NCBI GenBank assembly: GCA_049642385.1
Contig: JBAROU010000084.1
Span: 1 to 5,792 of the forward strand
Reading direction: 5' to 3'
Length of the DNA stretch: 5,792 nt
From: JBAROU01 sp049642385
GTDB taxonomy: Bacteria > Chloroflexota > Dehalococcoidia > DSTF01 > RBG-16-68-14
Below the pieces are notes generated by a model. That model did not search any database. It was not told the DNA's origin and saw nothing but the letters and a program-made list of their open reading frames with translations. Position numbers and translations under genes: made by a program. This document shows positions 1-5,283 of the stretch, one piece after another (the stretch's first letter is position 1; every line of letters starts with the position of its first letter).

Positions 1-123
1 GTCGACGGCCCACGGTTCACGAGTGTAGCCAGCGACGATCTCCTCGGTGAAACTGCCGCAGCGGGGACAGCTCATCTTCTCGGACAGGATCTCGTCGATG
101 GTCTTGTCCCAGTCGATTTGCAT
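1..123 (-). CDS. Hypothetical protein with CPRC zinc knuckle, N-terminal part only
   Basis: This is the first 41 codons of a leftward gene that runs off the left edge; I do not recognise the family. The fragment is acidic at first (MQIDWDKTIDEILSEKM) and then has a CPRC pair (Cys19 and Cys22), half of a possible zinc ribbon; any second Cys pair lies outside the window. Two starts are possible. The outer ATG at 162 has AGGAG eight bases upstream. The inner ATG at 123 has AGAGG at 129-133, five bases upstream. I chose the inner one because the -10 box of a very good promoter overlaps the outer ATG, so the predicted transcript would begin inside the longer reading frame. The extra 13 codons are also rich in codons such as TTA, TCA, GTA and CGA that are uncommon in the neighbouring genes. 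It is divergent from the GGDEF gene. That it is a gene is fairly sure; its function is unknown. Confidence 0.6.
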   Translation of the reverse strand, partial: MQIDWDKTIDEILSEKMSCPRCGSFTEEIVAGYTREPWAVD

Positions 124-160
124 AGCTACCTCTGAACCTCGTAAGGGGACCTTGTAGTTC

Positions 161-188
161 ATGATAGCGTCTCCTGGGACGGTGTCAA
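161..188 (-). promoter_or_regulatory. Sigma-70-like promoter for the leftward gene
   Basis: Read on the minus strand there is a perfect -35 hexamer TTGACA (188-183), a 16-base spacer and a -10 hexamer TATCAT (166-161) with one mismatch to consensus. Transcription would be expected to start near position 154, giving a leader of about 31 bases before the inner ATG at 123. The -10 box shares its last bases with the outer possible start codon at 162. The match is strong for a high-GC background, but it is a pattern match only. Confidence 0.6.
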
Positions 189-233
189 CGTGGCGCGCTT
201 TCAAGAGTTCGCCGCACTGTGCCGATGATTCTC

Positions 234-241
234 AAGAGAGG
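234..241 (+). promoter_or_regulatory. Ribosome-binding site that sets the GGDEF gene start
   Basis: AAGAGAGG lies ten bases before the ATG at 252. The in-frame GTG at 219 and ATG at 225 have no purine-rich stretch at a suitable distance. This favours 252 as the start. Confidence 0.5.
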
Positions 242-251
242 CCTCCTCCGT

Positions 252-1094
252 ATGAGTACTGTAAAACCGCCGGAGCGGAGTGCGAACGGCCCGCCGGGAA
301 CCCGCATTGAGGTTGTTGGATTCAGCCGCGATGGCTGGACGATGCTGCTCGCGATGCTCGCTTCGGTCACGCCCCTGATCGCCGTTGCCGTCCTCCAAGT
401 CGTTGTCGACCTGCCGAATGCTCTGGTTGGCGCTGCCGTGCTACTATCGCTGTTCCTGGTCGCGGTCGCCACGCTGATCTTCCGGCCAAAAGCGCTCGAA
501 GGCCAGGGAAAGGCTTCGGCACAAGGAACGCCGCGCCCGGCGCCGTTCTCGTTTACGCCTGAGGATGACTCGCTGGGCCCCATCTCGCGCGACCCGCTCA
601 CGAACCTGCCCACCTTCCAACCGTTCTCCCGCCGCCTGTACGAAGAGTTCCAGTACGTGAAGCACGCCGGCGGCTCCATGGCCGTGGTCCTGGTCGACGT
701 GAACGGCCTTACCAAGACCAACGAGCAGTTTGGCCCTGGGGTGGGCGACGAGGTGCTCCAGCACGTTACCACCTGTCTCCAGGCGTCCAAGCGCATGAAC
801 GATGTGGTCGCCCGTATGGGTGACGACGAGTTCGGCATGCTGCTCCTGGACTGCGACGCGAAGGGCGCCAAGGCCTTCGTTGATCGTGTGCAGGAATGGC
901 TGGCCAGAGAGTCGATCCCGGTGACGTCCAGGGGCCATACCACGGCGCATTGGATCGGCGTATGCGCCGGCGTCGCCATCTGCGACGAGTCGACCGAGAA
1001 CGCCGACGACGCCATAACGCTGGCGGTGGATCAGCTCAACCAAGCGCGCGACAAGCGCGACCGTCTGCGCTCGAACTGGGAGCGCGCCGCCTAG
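252..1094 (+). CDS. Membrane-anchored GGDEF-domain protein, degenerate GDDEF motif
   Basis: A 280-residue protein with a short N-terminal tail, two predicted membrane helices (about residues 30-51 and 55-77), a Pro/Ala-rich linker (about 80-110) and one GGDEF domain (about 113-275), the fold that makes cyclic di-GMP from two GTP. Visible domain landmarks are DPLTNLP (114-120), the first metal-site Asp149, Asn157, GD at 165-166 and the signature at 190-194. The signature reads GDDEF: the second glycine of GGDEF is Asp. The product-inhibition motif RxxD is present as RMND (181-184) at the usual spacing before the signature. In the first metal segment the usual FK is LT and the usual ND is NE. 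The membrane helices place the enzyme domain at the cytoplasmic face; there is no PAS, GAF or EAL domain. It may be a weak cyclase or a c-di-GMP-binding receptor; sequence alone does not decide. An upstream in-frame GTG (219) and ATG (225) are alternative starts. The next gene, ybeY, begins 35 bases downstream. Confidence 0.85.
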   Translation: MSTVKPPERSANGPPGTRIEVVGFSRDGWTMLLAMLASVTPLIAVAVLQVVVDLPNALVGAAVLLSLFLVAVATLIFRPKALEGQGKASAQGTPRPAPFSFTPEDDSLGPISRDPLTNLPTFQPFSRRLYEEFQYVKHAGGSMAVVLVDVNGLTKTNEQFGPGVGDEVLQHVTTCLQASKRMNDVVARMGDDEFGMLLLDCDAKGAKAFVDRVQEWLARESIPVTSRGHTTAHWIGVCAGVAICDESTENADDAITLAVDQLNQARDKRDRLRSNWERAA

Positions 1095-1116
1095 CCCAGG
1101 TCGCCCTCCCTTCCGC

Positions 1117-1122
1117 TATCCT
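1117..1122 (+). promoter_or_regulatory. Possible -10 element for a leaderless ybeY transcript
   Basis: TATCCT ends seven bases before the ybeY ATG, the distance expected if transcription starts at or next to the start codon. No -35 box is visible at 16-18 bases upstream. There is no Shine-Dalgarno sequence in this gap, which is why the element is worth listing. Six-base matches of this quality also arise by chance. Confidence 0.25.
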
Positions 1123-1129
1123 GCCCTCG

Positions 1130-1582
1130 ATGACCGCCCCTGCGTACAAGCTGTCGTGGCACGTCGCCGCGCCCTTCACGCGTAAGGTGCGCCGCCGGAC
1201 GCTCGGTGCGCTCGCCCGCCGGACGCTCGCAGCCGAGAATTCGCCGGCAAGCGAACTAAGCATCGCTATTACCGACGACGAAACGGTGCGCGAGCTGAAC
1301 CGCCGCTTTCGCGGAGACGACGCCCCCACGGATGTCCTCTCGTTCGAGATGGGTAGCAGCGACGTGTTTGTTGGCGGCGATGGCCTACTGGGCGAGGTGA
1401 TCATTTCGTATCCGACGGCCGCCCGTCAGGCTACGGAGGCCGGCCATCCAGTCGATGACGAGCTGGCCCACCTCCTCGTCCACGGCGTGCTGCACCTGCT
1501 CGGCTACGACCATGAGTCGCCTAAAGACGGGCATAAAATGCGAGCGCGAGAAGAGGCGCTGCTGGGCCGGCCCGTACATTGA
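1130..1582 (+). CDS. ybeY: YbeY, rRNA maturation endoribonuclease
   Basis: A 150-residue protein, normal length for the YbeY/UPF0054 family of single-strand-specific, zinc-dependent endoribonucleases. They act in 16S rRNA 3'-end processing and ribosome quality control in the cytoplasm. The diagnostic metal motif H-x3-H-x5-H is present as HGVLHLLGYDH at 118-128 (His118, His122, His128). The conserved patch RGDDAPTDVLSF (61-72), which carries the family's Arg and the TDVLSF strand, and GEV-IISY (88-94) are also clear. The ATG at 1130 is the first start giving a normal N-terminus; the reading frame stays open further upstream but overlaps the GGDEF gene. No Shine-Dalgarno sequence precedes it. 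In many bacteria ybeY sits beside era and recO; here era is absent and recO lies downstream of the dnaX cluster. Confidence 0.95.
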   Translation: MTAPAYKLSWHVAAPFTRKVRRRTLGALARRTLAAENSPASELSIAITDDETVRELNRRFRGDDAPTDVLSFEMGSSDVFVGGDGLLGEVIISYPTAARQATEAGHPVDDELAHLLVHGVLHLLGYDHESPKDGHKMRAREEALLGRPVH

Positions 1583-1584
1583 GA

Positions 1585-1614
1585 TTGAGACGCCCTGAGG
1601 GACGCTGCTATACT
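1585..1614 (+). promoter_or_regulatory. Sigma-70-like promoter for the dnaX operon
   Basis: A -35 hexamer TTGAGA (1585-1590) and a -10 hexamer TATACT (1609-1614), each one mismatch from consensus, are separated by 18 bases and start three bases after the ybeY stop. The expected transcription start is near 1621, three bases before an ATG at 1624. The spacer carries CCCTGAGGG (1593-1601), a palindrome apart from its centre base, which could be a repressor site or chance. This would make dnaX-ebfC-recR-recO an independently transcribed unit. Confidence 0.6.
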
Positions 1615-1623
1615 GACGGCGAG

Positions 1624-1737
1624 ATGTCTAAGGAGCCGTGGAAGAAACGGCAGTTCGCGATCCGATTGCTCCTCCTGGGTACTATCAAGCAAACAGGCCT
1701 GACGGCAGACGAATCTCGACGACTGCTGCGAGTCTAA
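1624..1737 (+). CDS. Small basic 37-residue ORF abutting dnaX, possible leader peptide
   Basis: The ORF runs from ATG at 1624 to TAA at 1735-1737 and would encode 37 residues. Nine are Lys or Arg and three are acidic. There is a hydrophobic stretch FAIRLLLLG (11-19) between basic segments, so an amphipathic helix is plausible. I recognise no family. Support comes from position: the upstream promoter would start the transcript about three bases before this ATG, making it nearly leaderless, and its stop is a single base before the dnaX GTG. Of 35 informative codons, 22 end in G or C, which looks lower than in the flanking genes. Three of the last six sense codons are CGA, an arginine codon used sparingly in dnaX. 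It may be a leader peptide coupled to dnaX, a small protein in its own right, or a chance ORF; 38 open codons alone would not be significant. Confidence 0.45.
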   Translation: MSKEPWKKRQFAIRLLLLGTIKQTGLTADESRRLLRV

Positions 1738-1738
1738 C

Positions 1739-3457
1739 GTGCCCACGGAAGTCCTCTATCGCAAGTGGCGACCGCGCGCATTCGCGGAGGTTGCCGGCCA
1801 AGAGGGCGTCGTCCGGACGCTCACGAACGCCGTTGCGTCTGGCAAGGTGGCCCACGCCTATCTGTTCTCAGGCCCGCGTGGCACTGGCAAAACCACAACC
1901 GGCCGGCTTCTAGCCAAGGCGCTCAACTGCCCACAACCCAAGGACGGCGAACCATGCAACGAGTGCCAAAGCTGCCAATCCTACCTGGAGGGCCGCGCGC
2001 TCGACCTCATCGAGCTGGACGCAGCCAGCAACCGCGGTATCGACGAAATCCGCAACCTGCGCGAGAAGGCCAACTTCGCGCCGATGGCTGGTGGTGATGC
2101 TAAGAAGGTCTACCTCGTCGACGAGGTGCACATGCTCACCGAACCAGCGTTCAACGCTCTTCTCAAGACGCTGGAGGAGCCGCCGCCCCATGTCGTCTTC
2201 GCCCTCGCGACGACGGAGGCGCACAAGGTGCCGGCCACCGTCGTTTCCCGCTGCCAGCGCTTCGACTTCAAGCGTATCCCGCTCGCCGCAGTCGTTGCTC
2301 GCCTCGCGCACATCGCGGAGCAGGAAGGGATCGAGTGCTCTCAGGAAGGCCTCGAAACGATCGCGCGCATCGCGACGGGCAGTCTCCGCGACGCGATCAA
2401 CCTCCTGGAGCAGCTCGTCGACTCCTACGGCGCATCGCTTACGGCCGAGCAGGTGCGCGAAGGCCTCGGACTCGTCGTCGACGCACGCAGCGCCGAACTG
2501 TCGGCCCATGTCTTGCGCGAGCACCTCGCCGAAGGCCTCGCGTTGATCAACGCCGTTCGAGACGATGGCCTGGATCTGCGCCAGTTCCAGCGTCAGGTCG
2601 TCGCCCACCTGCGCGGCCTGCTCCTCGTCAAGGCGGGCGCACCGCCGTCCGAATCCTGGAGCGAGGAACAGCTCGCGGAGATGCGTGCGCTCGTCGCCGA
2701 CGTGCCGGCGGAGCGCGTTATTGGCGCGCTGCGCGCCTTCGGCGAAGCCGACCTGCGCGCGGACCCGCTATCACCTCTCCCGCTCGAATTGGCGCTCGCC
2801 AGCTCGGTGCTGAAGACTGGCAGCGCGGCCGTTCCGGCGCCCGCAGCCGCTCCAGCGCCGACGCCACGTGCACCACAGCCTGCGCCGCGGGCCGCCGCAC
2901 CACGCTCCACGCCTGAACCGAAGCGTCCTGTCGCCCCAACGTCTGCGCCGGAGGAGCCAGCAGCCATGCCTGTCGCAAAAGGCCCGTCGCCCGCGCCGCA
3001 GCCCAAGCGTCCTGTCGCCGCGCCACCTCCGCCCGAGGAGCCAGCAGGGACGCCTGTCGTGGAGGGCGCGCTACCCACGCCGGTCACGGCCGTCGTCGCG
3101 AACGGCGCCTCCGACCTCGAGCGGGTGCGCGAGCGTTGGCCCGACGTCTACAAACGCGCCCGCGATCTGCACTACCGCGTCGGGGCGTTGCTCAACAGCG
3201 GCTGTGCTATCATCGGAGCGTCGCAAGACGAGATCGTGTTCGGCTTCCGCCACGCGATGCACCTCGATCGCATACAGAGCGACGGCGGCGAGAACCTGCG
3301 CGCGCTCCAGCAAGCCGTGGACGATGTGCTGGGCGCAGGGCGCACCGTGCGCTGCGTCCACGATCCGGGTGTCGTCGTGCAGCAGCCCAACAGGGGCGGT
3401 CATCTCGTGCGCGCCGCTGAAGAGCTCGGCGCGCAGGTGCTGCCCGACGAAGCGTAA
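1739..3457 (+). CDS. dnaX: DNA polymerase III subunit gamma/tau (clamp loader ATPase)
   Basis: A 572-residue DnaX, the AAA+ ATPase of the clamp loader that opens the sliding clamp at primed sites and ties polymerase to helicase. The start VLYRKWRP (5-12) is the usual N-terminus, so GTG 1739 is secure; a stop precedes it in frame with no other start between. The motifs in order are Walker A GPRGTGKT (45-52), a zinc site of Cys64, Cys73, Cys76 and Cys79, Walker B VYLVDEVH (124-131), the arginine-finger SRC (170-172) and sensor 2 GSLRDA (214-219). Domain III follows to about 355. Then comes a Pro/Ala-rich linker (about 360-450) with a duplicated 28-residue unit, and a C-terminal domain (about 455-572) of the kind found in non-proteobacterial tau. 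No A-rich slippery heptamer is seen, so a separate frameshifted gamma form is not predicted. A ribosome-binding site is weak or missing, and coupling to the 37-codon ORF one base upstream is likely. Confidence 0.98.
   Translation: MPTEVLYRKWRPRAFAEVAGQEGVVRTLTNAVASGKVAHAYLFSGPRGTGKTTTGRLLAKALNCPQPKDGEPCNECQSCQSYLEGRALDLIELDAASNRGIDEIRNLREKANFAPMAGGDAKKVYLVDEVHMLTEPAFNALLKTLEEPPPHVVFALATTEAHKVPATVVSRCQRFDFKRIPLAAVVARLAHIAEQEGIECSQEGLETIARIATGSLRDAINLLEQLVDSYGASLTAEQVREGLGLVVDARSAELSAHVLREHLAEGLALINAVRDDGLDLRQFQRQVVAHLRGLLLVKAGAPPSESWSEEQLAEMRALVADVPAERVIGALRAFGEADLRADPLSPLPLELALASSVLKTGSAAVPAPAAAPAPTPRAPQPAPRAAAPRSTPEPKRPVAPTSAPEEPAAMPVAKGPSPAPQPKRPVAAPPPPEEPAGTPVVEGALPTPVTAVVANGASDLERVRERWPDVYKRARDLHYRVGALLNSGCAIIGASQDEIVFGFRHAMHLDRIQSDGGENLRALQQAVDDVLGAGRTVRCVHDPGVVVQQPNRGGHLVRAAEELGAQVLPDEA
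2918..3066 (+). repeat. Tandem 84-nt repeat in the dnaX linker, second copy partial
   Basis: Two in-frame copies begin at 2918 and 3002. Both contain the identical stretch AAGCGTCCTGTCGCC (2921-2935 and 3005-3019) and a later shared GAGGAGCCAGCAG. At protein level both read PKRPVA, then PEEPA, then PV and a Gly. The exact 84-nt spacing indicates duplication within a flexible Pro-rich linker between the ATPase part and the C-terminal domain of tau. Confidence 0.75.
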
Positions 3458-3462
3458 GGAGG
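3456..3462 (+). promoter_or_regulatory. Strong Shine-Dalgarno of ybaB/ebfC overlapping the dnaX stop
   Basis: AAGGAGG begins inside the dnaX TAA stop codon and ends seven bases before the ATG at 3470. It is the best ribosome-binding site in the window. It supports ATG 3470 over the in-frame ATG at 3476, which would be 13 bases away. Confidence 0.8.
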
Positions 3463-3469
3463 AACGGCC

Positions 3470-3781
3470 ATGGGCATGAACCGCGACATGATGGCGCGGC
3501 TCCAGCAGATGCAGGAGCGGGCGCTCAAGGCACAGGAGCAGCTCAACGATCAGGCCGTCGATGGCACGGCGGGCGGTGGAGCGGTGAGTATCACCGTTAC
3601 AGGTGGCCTTAAGGTTGAGTCCCTCAAGATCGACCCTGAAGTCGTCGATCCAAACGACGTCGAGATGCTCGAGGATCTCGTGACAGCCGCCGTCAACGAG
3701 GCCTTACAGAAGGTCCAGTCGCTCCAGATGCAGCAGATATCGGGCCTGGCCGGCCAATTCGGGATCAACATCCCCCAGTAG
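3470..3781 (+). CDS. ybaB: YbaB/EbfC family nucleoid-associated protein
   Basis: A 103-residue protein, close to the family's usual length of about 100-110. These homodimers bind DNA across the nucleoid and in several bacteria affect gene expression and repair. The N-terminal helix is Met- and Gln-rich (MMARLQQMQERALKAQEQL, 7-25), followed by the family's VDGTAGGGAVSITVTGG turn-and-strand region (30-46), the LKIDPEVVDP segment (52-61), the LEDLVTAAVNEAL helix (67-79) and a Met/Gln-rich C-terminus. Its place between dnaX and recR is one of the most conserved small gene orders in bacteria and confirms the call. It starts 12 bases after dnaX and recR follows after 16 bases, so the three are almost certainly co-transcribed. 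Confidence 0.96.
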   Translation: MGMNRDMMARLQQMQERALKAQEQLNDQAVDGTAGGGAVSITVTGGLKVESLKIDPEVVDPNDVEMLEDLVTAAVNEALQKVQSLQMQQISGLAGQFGINIPQ

Positions 3782-3797
3782 TCGAGGTGACTTCCTG

Positions 3798-4430
3798 GTG
3801 AATGACGGCGCCACACCCACCGGCCGTTCGGCGCCTTCCACCGCTGCGCCCGTCGCGCGGCTGATCGAAGCGTTCCACAAGCTGCCCGGCATCGGTCCCA
3901 AGAGCGCCCAGCGCCTCACCTATCACCTCTTGCGCGCGCCCGAAGCGGAAGCGCGCGCGCTGGCGCAGGCGGTGATTGAGCTGAAGGAGAAAATCCGGCT
4001 CTGTTCGACGTGCCAGAACGTCACCGACATCGATCCGTGCATCATCTGCTCCGACCCGCAACGCGATCAGGCGGTCATCTGCGTCGTCGAGGAACCGCTC
4101 GACATCCTCGCCGTCGAACGCACGCACGGCTATCGAGGTCTCTACCACGTCCTCCACGGCGCCATCTCGCCTGTCGATGGCATTGGGCCCGAGGACCTCA
4201 AGCTCAACGAGCTTGCGGCTCGCATGCGCAACAGTTCCGTGCGCGAGGTGATCATGGCGACGAACGCCAACCTGGAAGGTGAGGCGACCGCGATGTACAT
4301 CAGCCGCATGCTCGCTTCGCAGGACGTGCGCGTCACGCGCCTCGCCCGCGGGCTGCCCGTTGGCGCCGACATCGAGTACGCGGACGACGTCACGCTCGCC
4401 CGCGCGCTGGAGAACCGCCAGGAGGTGTAA
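3798..4430 (+). CDS. recR: Recombination mediator RecR
   Basis: A 210-residue RecR, the ring-forming partner of RecO (and RecF) that helps load RecA onto SSB-coated single-stranded gaps. The domains in order are a helix-hairpin-helix around LPGIGPKSAQRL (29-40), a four-Cys zinc finger (Cys69, Cys72, Cys81, Cys84), a Toprim domain (about 92-185) beginning VICVVEEPLD with the acidic residues at 98, 99 and 102, and the C-terminal GLPVGADIEYADDVTLARAL (185-204). GTG at 3798 is chosen because GAGGTG (3784-3789) lies eight bases upstream. It gives about ten extra residues (Ala, Ser, Thr and Pro rich) before the usual start of the family, PVARLIEAF. All key zinc and Toprim residues are intact. Confidence 0.98.
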   Translation: MNDGATPTGRSAPSTAAPVARLIEAFHKLPGIGPKSAQRLTYHLLRAPEAEARALAQAVIELKEKIRLCSTCQNVTDIDPCIICSDPQRDQAVICVVEEPLDILAVERTHGYRGLYHVLHGAISPVDGIGPEDLKLNELAARMRNSSVREVIMATNANLEGEATAMYISRMLASQDVRVTRLARGLPVGADIEYADDVTLARALENRQEV

Positions 4431-4436
4431 GCCTCC
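4420..4436 (+). promoter_or_regulatory. Shine-Dalgarno of recO in a small hairpin over the recR stop
   Basis: AGGAGG (4420-4425) is the only ribosome-binding sequence before recO, but lies 14 bases from its ATG. GGAGG (4421-4425) can pair with CCTCC (4432-4436), leaving a six-base loop that contains the recR stop TAA. Ribosomes finishing recR would open this five-pair stem, so it would make recO translation depend on recR translation. The hairpin is seen; the coupling is inferred. Confidence 0.4.
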
Positions 4437-4439
4437 GTC

Positions 4440-5264
4440 ATGCCTCCACCGCCGCGCGTCTACAAAACTCCCGGAATCGTCCTTCGCCAGCGCCGACTCG
4501 GCGACGCCGATAAGATCATCACGCTCTACAGTGCCAACTACGGCAAGCTGGAAGCCGTCGCAAAGGGCGTGCGCCGCATCACCAGCCGCCTCGCCGGCCA
4601 CGTCGAACCGCTCAACCACGGCTCGTACATGTTCGCCCACGGCCGCAACCTAGATATCGTCACCGGCGCGCAGACGATCGAGACGTTTCAGCCGCTGCGA
4701 GAGGATCTCGACAGACTCAGCCGCGCGCTCTACACCGCGGAGCTCGTTGATCGCGCCACGGAGGAACGCGAGGAGAACTTCGAGCTCTACCGGCTGCTCC
4801 TCGATACGCTGCGGCGCTTGGCCGAGCTCGACGATCTCGATCTCGTCCTGCGCTTCTTCGAAATGTCGCTGCTGGGTCAGCTCGGCTACCAGCCGGAGCT
4901 GCGCGAGTGCGTCGGCTGCCGCAAAGCGCTCGCTGACGAGGACAACGTCTGGGCGCCCATGTCCGGCGGCATTACCTGTCCAACCTGCCGCCCGACAGAT
5001 GTCGCGCTGCGCCCGCTGTCGCTCAATGGCCTCAAGGTGTTGAGGCTGCTGCAAAGTGGCAGCTTTCAGGACGTCGCCCGAGTGCGCATCGCGCCGGAGC
5101 TGGCCCAGGAGCTGGAACGCCACCTGCGCGAAGCGTTTCGCTACGCGCTGGACCGCGACATACGTTCGGCCTCCTTCGTCGACGCCGTGCGGCGGCGCGC
5201 TCGCGAACGGCCCGCCACGTCGGCGGGCGGCCTGGCATCCGGCGACCAGCGCGGCTATAACTAG
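4440..5264 (+). CDS. recO: DNA repair protein RecO
   Basis: A 274-residue RecO, which binds SSB and single-stranded DNA, anneals strands and works with RecR to load RecA; usual length is about 240-270. An N-terminal OB fold (about 1-82) starts with the typical YKTPGIVLRQRRLGDADKIITLYS (8-31) and the GKLEAVAKGVRR segment (35-46). A helical domain follows, with LRFFEMSLLGQLGYQPEL (137-154). A zinc site is formed by Cys157, Cys160, Cys180 and Cys183; some RecO proteins lack these residues, so this is a zinc-type RecO. The last 25 or so residues are Arg-, Ala- and Gly-rich and look disordered. ATG 4440 is the only sensible start, nine bases after the recR stop. Having recO directly after recR puts both halves of the RecOR mediator in one transcript. 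Confidence 0.97.
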   Translation: MPPPPRVYKTPGIVLRQRRLGDADKIITLYSANYGKLEAVAKGVRRITSRLAGHVEPLNHGSYMFAHGRNLDIVTGAQTIETFQPLREDLDRLSRALYTAELVDRATEEREENFELYRLLLDTLRRLAELDDLDLVLRFFEMSLLGQLGYQPELRECVGCRKALADEDNVWAPMSGGITCPTCRPTDVALRPLSLNGLKVLRLLQSGSFQDVARVRIAPELAQELERHLREAFRYALDRDIRSASFVDAVRRRARERPATSAGGLASGDQRGYN

Positions 5265-5283
5265 AGGCGCGAGGGAATATCGA

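Noticed and set aside
444..1043. Long minus-strand open frames opposite the GGDEF gene, dnaX, recR and recO
   Set aside because: They are the usual antisense shadows of high-GC genes; their products are Arg-, Ala- and Ser-rich without motifs, while the plus-strand frames encode clear families.
1583..1738. SRP (4.5S) RNA upstream of dnaX
   Set aside because: Some Firmicutes carry the SRP RNA gene just before dnaX, so I looked for it. The conserved GGAAGGAAGCAG-like apical motif is not present and the stretch is better explained by a promoter and a small ORF.
1638..1913. 91-codon ORF starting at GTG 1638 and running into dnaX
   Set aside because: It overlaps about 175 bases of the secure dnaX N-terminus in another frame and its product has no family-like pattern.
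2970..2990. Programmed frameshift site giving a gamma form of DnaX
   Set aside because: The longest A-run in the linker is four bases (GCAAAAGG) and does not form a slippery heptamer; no poly-A stretch as in Thermus or A-AAA-AAG as in E. coli is present.
3188..3213. Internal promoter in dnaX (TTGCTC with TATCAT) for ebfC-recR
   Set aside because: The spacer is only 14 bases and the -35 match is poor, so the TATCAT is probably chance.
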